A DNA stretch of 64,000 nt. Origin: Janthinobacterium silvisoli (lineage in GTDB: Bacteria > Pseudomonadota > Gammaproteobacteria > Burkholderiales > Burkholderiaceae_D). The DNA is taken from NCBI RefSeq assembly GCF_014200725.1, contig NZ_JACHCL010000001.1, positions 806,001 to 870,000 of the forward strand. Reading direction: 5' to 3'. The position numbers and the translations under genes were made by a program. Position 1 is the stretch's first letter; each line of letters opens with the position of its first letter. The notes under the pieces were generated by a model. It was given only the letters and a program-made list of their open reading frames with translations. It ran no database searches and was not told the origin of the DNA. Positions 24,673 to 35,439 of this stretch are shown piece by piece.

Positions 24673-25552
24673 GCGTACTTTTCGCCAGGCACAAATCGCC
24701 CCAGGCGCGCGCCTTGGCTTTGCCGCTTTCATCCTGCAACAGGTTTTCTGGATGGTAAGTGGCCACCACGGCGGCGTCGCCCAGCTGGCGCACCTTGCCG
24801 CGCACGGGCTTTTCGCCAGGCAAGATACCGGCGGCAGCCATTTGGCCCAGGGTAACGATGGTGCGCGGTTGCAGCAAGGCCAGTTCGCGTGCAAAGAAGG
24901 GACGGCAGGCGGCGGTTTCACCTTCGGTCGGCAAGCGCTCCTGGCCCGCTTCATCCAGCGGACGGCATTTCAGCAGGTGCGTGATATACACGTCGGTTTC
25001 CGGCGCGATATCGATAGCTTTCAGCATATTGTCCAGCAGCTTGCCCTGCTCGCCGGGCAGGGCGCGCCCTTCCCGCTCTTCGCCACGCGACGGGCTGCTG
25101 GCCAGCATCAGCCACGCGCCCTGGCGGTCGCCACGGCCCACCACCACACCCTTGCGGTTCTTGCACAGGTCGCAACGGGTGCACTTGGCTGTCGCCGCCG
25201 CCAGTGCATCCCAATCCATCACGGCGATTTCAGCGTCGGTCAGCTGTTTGGCAGGCGGAGGTGGTGGCGCATCGTCGAACCAGGCAGTGTCGTCGGATTC
25301 AGTAGCGGCAACCGGGACCGGGACCGGGACCGGGACTGGCGCGGGTGGCACGATAAGTGGAGCAACCACAGGCACAGAAACAGGAGCGATGACAATCTCG
25401 GCAACCGGCGCCACTTCCGCGACCGCTACCGGCACGGCAACTGCGACGGCTTCTTCCGCCACCACTTCTTCGACAGCAGCTACCCCACTGCGGCGCAAGC
25501 GCCACAAGGGACCGACGCCCATTTCATCAAGAAAGACGGCGCTGCGGCTCAT
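24656..25552 (-). CDS. Family 4-type uracil-DNA glycosylase-like protein with altered active-site motif
   Basis: A 298-residue protein. Residues 30-100 are a low-complexity Pro/Val/Ala linker, then the glycosylase domain. The four cysteines for an iron-sulfur cluster are present (CTRC, LKCRP and AACRPF), and the late motif is TYHPENLLQDESGKAKAWGDL-like. The motif that in family 4 enzymes reads GEAPG-like, followed by PFVG, is here ASSPS followed by ALPG. This changes the loop that holds the catalytic acidic residue, so activity or specificity may differ. It overlaps rimI (ATGA) and DUF1853. The name is certain at family level only. Confidence 0.82.
   Translation of the reverse strand: MSRSAVFLDEMGVGPLWRLRRSGVAAVEEVVAEEAVAVAVPVAVAEVAPVAEIVIAPVSVPVVAPLIVPPAPVPVPVPVPVAATESDDTAWFDDAPPPPPAKQLTDAEIAVMDWDALAAATAKCTRCDLCKNRKGVVVGRGDRQGAWLMLASSPSRGEEREGRALPGEQGKLLDNMLKAIDIAPETDVYITHLLKCRPLDEAGQERLPTEGETAACRPFFARELALLQPRTIVTLGQMAAAGILPGEKPVRGKVRQLGDAAVVATYHPENLLQDESGKAKARAWGDLCLAKSTHAGRG
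25311..25338. repeat. Tandem hexamer GGGACC array
   Basis: About four and a half copies of the hexamer GGGACC lie within the glycosylase gene and encode a Val-Pro repeat in the linker. Copy number changes would stay in frame, altering linker length only. Confidence 0.8.
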
Positions 25553-26037
25553 AAGGTATAACGCATCACGATGGCGTCCTCACGTTGCGAATTGGCGGCA
25601 GGATAATATCCCTTGCGCCGGCCTATCGATTCAAATCCGTAGCGCTGGTAAATATCGAGCGCGCGCACGTTCGACGGGCGCACTTCCAGCAACATCGATT
25701 CCATGCCCAACTGGCGTGCACAGCTGCACGCCTGATTCAGCAAAAAACGGCCCAGACCCTGCCCCTGAATCGCACCTTCGACCGCCACGTTCAGCAAATG
25801 CGCTTCATCGACTACCAGCATCAGCAAAAAGTAGCCGAGCAGGGTGCCGTCCGTATCGCGCAAGACCCAGGCCGGATAATCGCTCTTGAGCGAATCGACA
25901 AAGTTGCCGTGCGTCCAGGGGTGCGGATAGACGCGCTGTTCCAGCGCCAGCACTTCAGGCAGATCCGCTTCCTGCATCGGCTGGTAATCGAGGCGCAGCA
26001 AGTCCCAGCCTGCGCTTTCTTTACCGGCTGGCGTCAT
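25549..26037 (-). CDS. rimI: Ribosomal protein bS18 alanine N-acetyltransferase RimI
   Basis: A 162-residue GNAT enzyme acetylating the N-terminal alanine of ribosomal protein bS18. The family pattern is complete: LALEQRVYPHPWTHGNFVDSL near the N-terminus, LLGYFLLMLVVDEAHLLNVAV, the acetyl-CoA loop IQGQGLGRFLL and the ending VRPSNVRALDIYQRYGFESIGRRKGYY. It overlaps tsaB upstream and the glycosylase gene downstream by four bases each, so translation is coupled. The tsaB-rimI pairing is widespread in Proteobacteria and supports the name. Confidence 0.94.
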   Translation of the reverse strand: MTPAGKESAGWDLLRLDYQPMQEADLPEVLALEQRVYPHPWTHGNFVDSLKSDYPAWVLRDTDGTLLGYFLLMLVVDEAHLLNVAVEGAIQGQGLGRFLLNQACSCARQLGMESMLLEVRPSNVRALDIYQRYGFESIGRRKGYYPAANSQREDAIVMRYTL

Positions 26038-26759
26038 TGCCCTGCCTCAGTGGCAGCCACAGCAGCAGCTTTCGCCGCAGCCATGTCCAGCCGCTCCGCG
26101 CTGGTGTAGGCGATCTTGTTGCGCAGATACAGCGGTTGCGCATCGGCCGCCTTCACAAAATGCCCGGCGGCAAAGGCAGTGCGGGCCAGCTGTGCTATCT
26201 GCACCGCGTGCGGCATGATGGCAGCGTCCGCCTCGGCAGCGCTGGGCAGTTCGGCAAGTTCAGCCACATAAGCAGAAAAACCATTACCGCAAGCCGTCAC
26301 GTCGCCTTGCGGTGCTACGCCAGCCGGTGCGCTCAAGGCAGGCGGCAAGATGGTTCGCAAGCCATCGCGGTAATCGTATTGCGCCCAGTACACCTCGCCC
26401 ATGCGCGCGTCGAGTACCGTCAGCACACGGATGGCGCCATGTTGCTGATGGCAAGCCAGGGCCATGGCGTCCAGAGTAACGACAGGCACTACCGGCAAGC
26501 CGGCACCATACGCCAGGCCTTGGGCGATGCCGCAAGCCGTGCGCACGCCTGTAAAGGAGCCGGGACCGGAACCGTAGGCGATGGCGTCGCAATCGGCCAG
26601 GCTGAGACCGGCTTCGGCCAGCAATTCCTGCACCATCGGCAAGATGGACTGGGAATGGGTACGCACGCCCGACGACTCGCGGGAAAGGACGGCATCGCCG
26701 CGCAGCAAGGCGCAGGATGCGAGTTCGGAAGAAGTTTCAATAGCAAGTATGGTAGACAT
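26034..26759 (-). CDS. tsaB: tRNA threonylcarbamoyladenosine biosynthesis protein TsaB
   Basis: A 241-residue ASKHA-fold protein that forms the TsaBD(E) complex, making the universal t6A37 modification of ANN-decoding tRNAs. The opening ILAIETSSELASCALLRG and the signature GPGSFTGVRTACGIAQGLAYG match TsaB. The ATG at 26759 (MSTILAIETSS) is chosen over the extended frame to 26807. It leads an overlapping run: tsaB-rimI-glycosylase-DUF1853. TsaD and TsaE are not in the window. Confidence 0.94.
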   Translation of the reverse strand: MSTILAIETSSELASCALLRGDAVLSRESSGVRTHSQSILPMVQELLAEAGLSLADCDAIAYGSGPGSFTGVRTACGIAQGLAYGAGLPVVPVVTLDAMALACHQQHGAIRVLTVLDARMGEVYWAQYDYRDGLRTILPPALSAPAGVAPQGDVTACGNGFSAYVAELAELPSAAEADAAIMPHAVQIAQLARTAFAAGHFVKAADAQPLYLRNKIAYTSAERLDMAAAKAAAVAATEAGQ

Positions 26760-26910
26760 AAGGTATTTTAACAGTACCCAATGTGTAGCAACATTGCCGC
26801 GTTGCACAACGCCCTGCCCTACGCTTCCATCAGCGCGGCTATAATGACCGACTGGCTGCCGGCAATACCGCAGCCCGACTTCGTTCCCACCCTACTGTCC
26901 TGGTCAGCCC

Positions 26911-28140
26911 GTGAATCCACTTCTTGCCAAACTGCAACCATATCCATTTGAAAAGCTGCGCCAGCTGTTTGCCGGCGTGACGGTCAATCCCGACTATGCT
27001 CCCATCAGCCTGGGCATGGGCGAACCCAAGCATCCGACGCCGGCCTTTATCGAGCAGGCGCTGATCGACAACATCAGCGGCCTGGCCAACTACCCGACCA
27101 CCATCGGCTCGGACGCCTTGCGCGGCGCCATCGCCGGCTGGCTGGAGCGCCGCTACGGCATTCCAGCGCTGAACCCGGCCACGCAGATTTTGCCCGTGAA
27201 TGGCTCGCGTGAAGCGCTGTTTGCCTTGGCGCAAACGGTGATCGACCCGACGGCTGGCGCGCTGGTGATCAGTCCGAACCCGTTTTACCAGATTTATGAA
27301 GGCGCAGCTTACCTGGCCGGCGCGGAACCGTATTTCGTCAATTCCGACCCGGCCCGCAATTTCGGCTGCGACTACGACCAGGTGCCTGCTTCCGTGTGGG
27401 AAAAAGTCCAGCTGCTGTTTTTGTGCTCGCCGGGCAACCCGACCGGCGCCGTGTTGACGCTGACGGATTGGGAACACCTGTTCGCTTTATCCGAGCGCTA
27501 CGATTTCGTGATCGCCGCCGACGAGTGCTATTCCGAGATTTACCATGGCGACACCGCCCCGCTGGGCGCATTGCAGGCAGCGCACATGCTGGGCCTATCC
27601 ACCGTGGAACGCCCGTACGCGCGCCTGGTGGTGTTTTCCAGCCTGTCGAAACGCTCGAACGTGCCGGGCATGCGCTCGGGCTTCGTGGCCGGCGACGCGG
27701 ACGTACTGAAAAAATTCCTGCTCTACCGTACTTATCACGGCGGCGCCATGAGCCCCTCCGTGCAAGCGGCCTCTATCGCGGCCTGGAACGACGAAACCCA
27801 TGTCGAGGAAAATCGCGCCAAGTACCGGACCAAGTTTGACGCCATCACCCCGCTGCTGCAAACGGTGATGGATGTCGCCCTGCCCGACGCCGGCTTTTAC
27901 CTGTGGGCCGACGTCAGCCGCACCGGCTTGTCGGACACTGAATTCGCGCAACGCCTGTACGCCGAATATAATGTCACGGTATTGCCTGGCAGCTACCTGG
28001 CGCGCGACGCGCACGGCATCAATCCGGGCCGCAACCGCATCCGCATGGCCCTGGTGGCCGAAACGGCCGAAGGGCTGGAAGCGGCGCAGCGCATAGTAAA
28101 ATTCTGCCAGCAGCTTTCCGCATCCGCATCAACCAACTAA
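26911..28140 (+). CDS. dapC: Succinyldiaminopimelate transaminase
   Basis: A 409-residue fold-type I aminotransferase that makes N-succinyl-L,L-diaminopimelate from the 6-oxo compound in lysine and peptidoglycan synthesis. The PLP lysine is K247 ([16 protein letters not shown]), the PLP-binding Asp-x-x-Tyr pair is in [12 protein letters not shown], and SPGNPTGA is the conserved loop. The pattern [17 protein letters not shown] is specific to the DapC group. dapD follows by 16 bases in the same operon, and dapE lies further downstream. Confidence 0.94.
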   Translation: MNPLLAKLQPYPFEKLRQLFAGVTVNPDYAPISLGMGEPKHPTPAFIEQALIDNISGLANYPTTIGSDALRGAIAGWLERRYGIPALNPATQILPVNGSREALFALAQTVIDPTAGALVISPNPFYQIYEGAAYLAGAEPYFVNSDPARNFGCDYDQVPASVWEKVQLLFLCSPGNPTGAVLTLTDWEHLFALSERYDFVIAADECYSEIYHGDTAPLGALQAAHMLGLSTVERPYARLVVFSSLSKRSNVPGMRSGFVAGDADVLKKFLLYRTYHGGAMSPSVQAASIAAWNDETHVEENRAKYRTKFDAITPLLQTVMDVALPDAGFYLWADVSRTGLSDTEFAQRLYAEYNVTVLPGSYLARDAHGINPGRNRIRMALVAETAEGLEAAQRIVKFCQQLSASASTN

Positions 28141-28156
28141 AGAACACGACTTCATC

Positions 28157-28984
28157 ATGAGCCAACAACTGCAAAACATCATCGACCAGGCCTGGGAAAA
28201 CCGCGCCGAGATCAACCCGGGCAATGGCAGCGCTGAATTGCGCGACGCCGTTTCCCACGTCATCAATGGCCTGGATAACGGCAGCATCCGCGTGGCGGAA
28301 AAAACCAGCGGCAACTGGGTCGTCAACCAATGGGTCAAGAAGGCCGTGCTGCTGTCTTTCCGCCTGGAAAACAACGTCGCCATGCCGTCGGACGGCACGA
28401 TGCAGTTCTACGACAAGGTACCGACCAAGTTCGCCAACTACACCGCTGAAGACTTCGCCAAGGGCGGCTTCCGCGTGGTGCCGCCTGCCGTGGCACGCCG
28501 CGGCAGCTTCATCGCCAAGAACGTGGTGCTGATGCCGTCCTACGTCAACATCGGCGCTTACGTCGATGAAGGCGCGATGGTCGATACCTGGGCCACCGTT
28601 GGTTCCTGCGCCCAGATCGGCAAGAACGTCCACCTGTCCGGCGGCGTCGGCATCGGCGGCGTGCTGGAGCCTATGCAAGCGAACCCGACCATCATCGAAG
28701 ACAACTGCTTCATCGGCGCCCGTTCGGAAATCGTCGAAGGCGTGATCGTCGAAGAAAACTCGGTCATCTCGATGGGCGTGTACATCGGCCAGTCGACCAA
28801 GATCTACGACCGCGCCACCGGCGAAGTGACCTACGGCCGCGTGCCAGCCGGTTCTGTAGTCGTATCGGGCAACCTGCCTTCGGAAGATGGCAAGTACTCG
28901 CTGTACTGCGCCGTGATCGTCAAGCGCGTGGATGCTCAGACGCGTTCGAAAACGGGCATTAACGAATTGCTGCGCGGCATCTGA
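28157..28984 (+). CDS. dapD: Tetrahydrodipicolinate N-succinyltransferase
   Basis: A 275-residue left-handed beta-helix acyltransferase that transfers succinyl from succinyl-CoA to tetrahydrodipicolinate. It shows the DapD_N domain, then hexapeptide repeats including [23 protein letters not shown] and [37 protein letters not shown], which carry the active-site region. The length equals that of E. coli DapD (274). It is co-transcribed with dapC; a strong terminator hairpin follows at 29017. Confidence 0.97.
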   Translation: MSQQLQNIIDQAWENRAEINPGNGSAELRDAVSHVINGLDNGSIRVAEKTSGNWVVNQWVKKAVLLSFRLENNVAMPSDGTMQFYDKVPTKFANYTAEDFAKGGFRVVPPAVARRGSFIAKNVVLMPSYVNIGAYVDEGAMVDTWATVGSCAQIGKNVHLSGGVGIGGVLEPMQANPTIIEDNCFIGARSEIVEGVIVEENSVISMGVYIGQSTKIYDRATGEVTYGRVPAGSVVVSGNLPSEDGKYSLYCAVIVKRVDAQTRSKTGINELLRGI

Positions 28985-29016
28985 TCGACTAGCTGCAAAG
29001 CAATCGCCGCACCCTG

Positions 29017-29040
29017 AATGTCCCGCCCTGGCGGGACATT
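29017..29040 (+). terminator. Intrinsic terminator after dapD
   Basis: Perfect 11-2-11 inverted repeat (AATGTCCCGCC / GGCGGGACATT) followed by a T-rich stretch, 33 bases past the dapD stop. It separates the dapCD operon from the monooxygenase gene. Confidence 0.8.
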
Positions 29041-29106
29041 TTCATTTCCAGGCAGACACGTCAATCGTCTCCTCTCCCTCGCTCATCTTGTCCTATACTC
29101 GATGGC

Positions 29107-30651
29107 ATGAATACACCTCCCGTATTGATCGTAGGCGCCGGCCCTAGCGGCCTGATGCTGGCCTTGCGCCTGGCCCACCACGGCGTAGCTTGCCGCATCA
29201 TCGACAAGAACAGCGGTCCCGGCCAGGCGTCGCGGGCCATGGCCGTGCATGCCCGTACGCTGGAGTTTTACCGGCAGATGGGCTTTGCCGATGAAGTGGT
29301 GAATCTTGGCATCAAGATCAATACGGTACACGTGCACGAAGGCGGAGAAGAACTGGTCAAGCTGGCGCTGGGCGAAATCGGCGAAGGCTTGAGTCCCTAT
29401 CCTTTCGTGCTGAGCCTGCCCCAGGATGAGCATGAACGTTTCCTGGTCGGCAAGCTGGCGGAAGCAGGCGTACAGGTGGAATGGAATGTCACCCTGGACT
29501 TGTGGACGCAGGACGATAGCGAAGTGCAAGCCATACTGCTTAAAAGTGGCGAACGTCAATATTGCACGTTTAATTATATTTGCGGCTGCGATGGCGCGCG
29601 CAGCAAGGTACGCGAGATCGCCGGCATCGCATTGTCGGGCGGCACTTACGACCACCTGTATTACGTGGCCGACGCCAAGGTCGCTGGCAGCAATAGCGAC
29701 TTGCATGCCCACCTGGGCGCCAACAGCTTCGCCCTGATGCTGCCCGTGCGTACCAGCGGCATGCAGCGCCTGATCGGCATCCTGCCTGACCGCCCGCAAG
29801 GTGCGCCGACGCCCGTGTTCGACGATGTGCGCACCGAGGTGGAAACCTTGCTCAATATTCAGGTAGAACAGGTCAACTGGTTTTCCACCTACAAGGTACA
29901 TCACCGCGTGGCGACCCACTTCCGCGAACGGCGCTGCTTCCTGCTCGGTGATGCGGCCCATTTGCATAGTCCGGTGGGCGGCCAGGGGATGAATACGGGC
30001 CTGGGCGACGCCGTCAACCTGGCCTGGAAACTGGCGCAAAAACTGCACGGCCGCAGCCATGACGCCCTGCTCGACACGTATGAAGCCGAGCGCATCGTGT
30101 TTGCCCGCAAGCTGGTCGCCTCCACCGACCGCGCCTTCCAGGCCATCGTGTCGCAAGGCGTGACGGGGCAAGTGCTGCGCAAGTGGCTGGTGCCGCACGC
30201 GCTGCCTTTCCTGTCCGGCTTTGAAGCCGCGCGCCGGATGCTGTTCAAGACGGTGTCGCAAATCCAGATCAGCTATGAAGACAGCGCCCTCTCCGCTGGC
30301 CACGCGGAACATTTACGGGGCGGCGACCGCCTGCCCTGGTTTTCAGACGGTACGCAAGACAACTTCCTGGCACTGCGCAGCATGGATTGGCAATTGCACA
30401 TCTATGGCACACCGGCGCCGGAATTGCTCGATGAAGCGCGTATCCTGAAACTGCCCGTGCATTGCTATACGTTCAATGTCGCCGCCAAATTCGCAGGCCT
30501 GGGCCGCGATGCCGCCTATCTGGTACGCCCCGACGGCCATATCGCACTGGCCCTGCACCAGCAGGAAAGCGGCGCCCTGCGGGCACTGGCCTTGCGTCTG
30601 GGTTTGCATTTTGGAGCACCGGAAAGCCAGGCGGCGCCTCGGCCTATGTAG
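29107..30651 (+). CDS. FAD-dependent aromatic monooxygenase (PheA/TfdB family)
   Basis: A 514-residue class A flavoprotein hydroxylase. The FAD fold VLIVGAGPSGLMLALRLA, the DG motif CDGARSKVREIAG, the GD motif LLGDAAHLHSPVGGQGMNTG and a C-terminal thioredoxin-like domain are all present. It is only distantly similar to the monooxygenase at 12610. It sits between dapD and the ArsC-like gene, with its own upstream gap after the dapD terminator, so it is not part of the lysine pathway. The substrate, an aromatic or phenolic compound, is unknown. The end is followed by 218 bases without a gene. Confidence 0.86.
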   Translation: MNTPPVLIVGAGPSGLMLALRLAHHGVACRIIDKNSGPGQASRAMAVHARTLEFYRQMGFADEVVNLGIKINTVHVHEGGEELVKLALGEIGEGLSPYPFVLSLPQDEHERFLVGKLAEAGVQVEWNVTLDLWTQDDSEVQAILLKSGERQYCTFNYICGCDGARSKVREIAGIALSGGTYDHLYYVADAKVAGSNSDLHAHLGANSFALMLPVRTSGMQRLIGILPDRPQGAPTPVFDDVRTEVETLLNIQVEQVNWFSTYKVHHRVATHFRERRCFLLGDAAHLHSPVGGQGMNTGLGDAVNLAWKLAQKLHGRSHDALLDTYEAERIVFARKLVASTDRAFQAIVSQGVTGQVLRKWLVPHALPFLSGFEAARRMLFKTVSQIQISYEDSALSAGHAEHLRGGDRLPWFSDGTQDNFLALRSMDWQLHIYGTPAPELLDEARILKLPVHCYTFNVAAKFAGLGRDAAYLVRPDGHIALALHQQESGALRALALRLGLHFGAPESQAAPRPM

Positions 30652-30869
30652 GCAAGCGCGATGTCGTCATGGCTTCAGCCGATGAATATCGAAGCGCCCT
30701 GGCAACAGTGTCAGGTATCCGTAGCCTAATTCCTTGAGCAAACTGACTCTTGCTGCACCGCCGCATTGATACACATCAACTGTATAATACGGGCTACGCC
30801 CGCGTTTTTGCGTAAACGCAAGCACGGCGCTCAAGCAAACCGCATTCATTCCCCATAGCGCACCACATC

Positions 30870-32383
<1,514 letters not shown>

Positions 32384-32388
32384 CACCA

Positions 32389-32406
32389 GGCCCGCTTTAG
32401 CGGGCC
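32389..32406 (+). terminator. Hairpin between dapE and prmB
   Basis: Perfect inverted repeat GGCCCGC / GCGGGCC with loop TTTA just past the dapE stop. No T-run follows, so termination may be partial and prmB could still be read from the dapE transcript. Confidence 0.45.
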
Positions 32407-32430
32407 ATCACCCGCTCTATCGAGAATGCC

Positions 32431-33318
32431 ATGACACCGAATCCGTTTTCCACGCCACGCGACCTGTTGCGCTACGCCACCACCCGTTTCAACGCCGCCA
32501 AGCTGTTTTTCGGCCATGGCAGCGCCGAAGCCTTCGATGAAGCCGCGTATCTGCTGCTGCACACCTTGAAGTTGCCGCTCGACAAGCTCGAACCATTCCT
32601 GGACGCCAAACTGCTGCCGTCGGAAGTGGCCGCCGTGATGGCCGTCATCGAGCGCCGCAGCATCGACCGCGTTCCGGCTGCCTACATCACCAAGGAAGCC
32701 TGGCTGGGCACCTACAATTTTTACGTCGATGAGCGCGTGATCGTGCCCCGCTCCTTCATCGCCGAGCTGATCCCTGAATACTTCTCGCCATGGGTGGCGG
32801 AACCGGAAGCGGTGGAAAACATCCTGGAACTGTGCACTGGTTCCGGCTGCCTGTCGATCATGATGGCTGATGCTTTCCCGAACGCTACTGTGGATGCAGT
32901 CGATATTTCCGCCGACGCACTGGCCGTGGCCAAACGCAACGTCGACACCTACAAATTGCAGGATCGCGTCAACCTGATCGAATCGGACCTGTACGCCAAC
33001 GTGCCGGCCAAGAAATACAACCTGATCATCAGCAACCCGCCGTACGTGAATTCCGCCTCGATGGGCGCCCTGCCCCAGGAATACCTGGCCGAGCCGCAAA
33101 TCGCTTTGGACGGCGGCAGCGACGGCATGGACCTGGTGCGCAAGATTATCGCCGGTGCAGCCGAGCGCCTGACCGACGACGGCATCCTGATGATCGAAAT
33201 CGGCAACGAGCGCGAATACGCGGAAGCAGCGTTTGGCGAACTGGGCCTGACCTGGCTGACCACCAGCGCCGGCGACGATATGGTGTTCCTGCTGACGGCT
33301 GAGCAGTTGAAGCTGTAA
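32431..33318 (+). CDS. prmB: Ribosomal protein uL3 glutamine N5-methyltransferase PrmB
   Basis: A 295-residue SAM-dependent methyltransferase modifying the glutamine of ribosomal protein uL3. It shows the PrmC/PrmB N-terminal helical domain, then the Rossmann motif ILELCTGSGCLSIM and the catalytic NPPY in LIISNPPYVNSASMGALPQEY. The wording NPPYVN and the order next to dapE fit PrmB rather than PrmC or HemK-like proteins, and its length is near the 300 of the family. Confidence 0.92.
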   Translation: MTPNPFSTPRDLLRYATTRFNAAKLFFGHGSAEAFDEAAYLLLHTLKLPLDKLEPFLDAKLLPSEVAAVMAVIERRSIDRVPAAYITKEAWLGTYNFYVDERVIVPRSFIAELIPEYFSPWVAEPEAVENILELCTGSGCLSIMMADAFPNATVDAVDISADALAVAKRNVDTYKLQDRVNLIESDLYANVPAKKYNLIISNPPYVNSASMGALPQEYLAEPQIALDGGSDGMDLVRKIIAGAAERLTDDGILMIEIGNEREYAEAAFGELGLTWLTTSAGDDMVFLLTAEQLKL

Positions 33319-33359
33319 GCGCTACGACGCAGCAATTAAATTCCGGGGTCAGACCCGCC

Positions 33360-33374
33360 GGGGCTCGGCGCCCC
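33360..33374 (+). terminator. Hairpin after prmB within a CG-rich spacer
   Basis: Inverted repeat GGGGC / GCCCC lies within a spacer containing CCGGGGTCAGACCCG (from about 33343). Sequences of the type GGGGTCAGACCC are, to my memory, common between genes of related bacteria and may be a dispersed repeat. Termination function is weakly supported, because only CGTCTT follows. Confidence 0.3.
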
Positions 33375-33404
33375 CGTCTTCCCCCAGCTTTGAAAAAGAA
33401 AAAA

Positions 33405-35399
33405 ATGATACGTTTCATACAAGTAAGCCTGATGCGCGGCATCAAACCGTTGCTCGAACAAGTCGACGTCACCCTCAACCCGGGCGACAAGATCGGCCTG
33501 ATCGGCGCCAATGGCGCGGGCAAATCGAGCCTGTTCGCGATGATGCGCGGCGAGCTGCATCCCGACCAGGGCGAGATCGATTTCCCGGCCAAGTGGCGCG
33601 TGGCTTACGTGGCGCAGGAAACCCCGCCTTTGGACCGTGCAGCGCTGGACTACGCGATCGATGGCGACGTAACCCTGCGTAAACTCGAAGCGGAACTGGC
33701 GCGCCTGGAAGCGGAGCCGGAAAGCTCGGAAAACGGTATCGCCATCGGCGAAATCTACAGCGCGCTGGCCGATGCCGATGCCTATACCGTGCAGTCGCGC
33801 GGCGAGCAATTGCTGCTGGGCCTGGGCTTTACGCTGGACCAGATGCAACAACCTGTCGCCAGCTTCTCGGGCGGCTGGCGCATGCGTTTGAACCTGGCGC
33901 AAGCACTGATGTGCCCGTCCGACTTGCTGCTGCTCGATGAACCGACCAACCATCTGGATCTGGACGCCATCATCTGGCTGGAAGACTGGCTGAAGCGCTA
34001 TGCCGGCACTCTGCTGATCATTTCCCATGACCGCGACTTCCTCGATGAAGTAGTCAACGTGGTGGTGCATATCGACGAGCGCAAGCTGAAACGCTACTCG
34101 GGCAACTATTCGAGCTTCGAGCGTCAACGCGCAGCGCAAATGATCCTGGCCGCCGGCGCGCTGGAAAAGCAGCAGCGCAAGCGTGCCCATCTGGAATCGT
34201 TCGTGAACCGCTTCAAGGCGCAAGCTTCCAAGGCGCGCCAGGCACAGAGCCGCATGAAGGCGCTGGCCAAGATGGAAGAGCTGGCGCCATTGCGCGCCGC
34301 CGCCGAATTCTCGTTCGAATTCCGCGAGCCGCTGTCGGCGCCGAATCCGCTGCTGGTGATGGAAGACGTCGATGCAGGCTACAAGATCGAAAACGAGGCT
34401 ACCGGCGACATCACCCACAAGACCATCGTCAACGGCATCAAGTTTTCCTTGCAGATCGGCCAGCGCATCGGCTTGCTGGGCCAGAACGGCGCCGGTAAAT
34501 CGACGCTGATCAAGACCATCGCTGGCGAACTGTCGCCTTTGAGCGGCGACGCCACCATGGGCAAGGGATTGAATATCGGCTACTTCGCCCAGCACCAGGT
34601 GGAAATGCTGCGCCATGACGAATCGCCGCTGTGGCATCTGGCCAAGATTGCACCGACCACGCGCGAGCAGGAATTGCGCAACTTCCTGGGTGGCTTCAAT
34701 TTCCCGGGCACCATGGTGACCAGCTCCATCGCGCCGTTTTCCGGTGGTGAAAAAGCCCGTCTGGCGCTGGCCCTGATCGTCTGGCAACGCCCTAACCTGC
34801 TGCTGCTCGATGAACCAACCAACCATCTGGACCTGGAAACGCGTGAAGCGCTGACGGAAGCGCTGGCCCAGTTCGAAGGTACTTTGGTAGTGGTATCGCA
34901 TGATCGCCACTTGCTGCGCGCTACCACCGATGAATTCATCATCGTTGCCGACGGCAAGCTGCAACCGTTCGACGGCGACCTGGACGACTACAAGGATTGG
35001 CTGTTCAAGACCAAGCTGGGCAAAGGCACCGACGTGCTGCCGGCCGCCGGCAAGGCCAACAAGACCGATTTCCCGGTGACGTCTTCCGTACCTGCGCCAG
35101 CAGCCGCCCCTGCGGCACCGGTGCGCGACAAGCGCAAGGAAGCCGAGGAGCGCCAGAAAGCGGCGGCGCTGCGCAAGCCGATCGAAAACAAGATCAAGCG
35201 CCAGGAAGAGCAGATTGCCAAGCGCAATGCGCAAAAAGAGGAAACCGACGCCAAGTTGGCCGAACCGGGCATCTATGACGCCGCCAACAAGGCCAAGCTG
35301 AAGCAACTGCTGGCTGACCAGAGTTTCTTCACCAAGGACCTGGCGCAGCTGGAAGCGGAATGGCTGGACTTGCAGGATCAGCTCGAAAAGCTGGGCTGA
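33405..35399 (+). CDS. ABC-F family ATPase (YheS-like)
   Basis: A 664-residue soluble protein with two ABC ATPase domains and no membrane part, which acts on ribosomes. Walker A motifs are GANGAGKSSL and GQNGAGKSTL; signatures are FSGGWRMRLNLAQAL and FSGGEKARLALAL. The linker between the two domains carries the ABC-F arm (KRAHLESFVNRFKAQASKA). A C-terminal coiled coil (about residues 560-660, rich in KRKEAEERQKAAAL) is typical of the YheS/Uup branch. I chose the ATG at 33405 (MIRFIQVSLMRG) over the TTG at 33390. Its specific ribosomal role is unknown. A terminator follows. Confidence 0.88.
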   Translation: MIRFIQVSLMRGIKPLLEQVDVTLNPGDKIGLIGANGAGKSSLFAMMRGELHPDQGEIDFPAKWRVAYVAQETPPLDRAALDYAIDGDVTLRKLEAELARLEAEPESSENGIAIGEIYSALADADAYTVQSRGEQLLLGLGFTLDQMQQPVASFSGGWRMRLNLAQALMCPSDLLLLDEPTNHLDLDAIIWLEDWLKRYAGTLLIISHDRDFLDEVVNVVVHIDERKLKRYSGNYSSFERQRAAQMILAAGALEKQQRKRAHLESFVNRFKAQASKARQAQSRMKALAKMEELAPLRAAAEFSFEFREPLSAPNPLLVMEDVDAGYKIENEATGDITHKTIVNGIKFSLQIGQRIGLLGQNGAGKSTLIKTIAGELSPLSGDATMGKGLNIGYFAQHQVEMLRHDESPLWHLAKIAPTTREQELRNFLGGFNFPGTMVTSSIAPFSGGEKARLALALIVWQRPNLLLLDEPTNHLDLETREALTEALAQFEGTLVVVSHDRHLLRATTDEFIIVADGKLQPFDGDLDDYKDWLFKTKLGKGTDVLPAAGKANKTDFPVTSSVPAPAAAPAAPVRDKRKEAEERQKAAALRKPIENKIKRQEEQIAKRNAQKEETDAKLAEPGIYDAANKAKLKQLLADQSFFTKDLAQLEAEWLDLQDQLEKLG

Positions 35400-35411
35400 C
35401 AAGCAATGCAG

Positions 35412-35439
35412 AAGGCGGCTCGATGAGTCGCCTTTTTTT
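35412..35439 (+). terminator. Intrinsic terminator after the ABC-F gene
   Basis: Inverted repeat AAGGCGGCTC / GAGTCGCCTT, with one G-T pair, followed by a run of seven Ts. It overlaps the stop codon of the convergent cheW gene. Confidence 0.8.

Noticed and set aside
25311..25338. Short tandem repeats considered as a CRISPR array
   Set aside because: Units are six bases with no spacers and lie within a coding region. No other repeat-spacer pattern was seen.
30766..30788. Promoter TTGATA ... TATAAT before the ArsC-like gene
   Set aside because: The -10-like TATAAT is clear, but the spacing to TTGATA is only 11 bases, so it is not a normal sigma-70 promoter.
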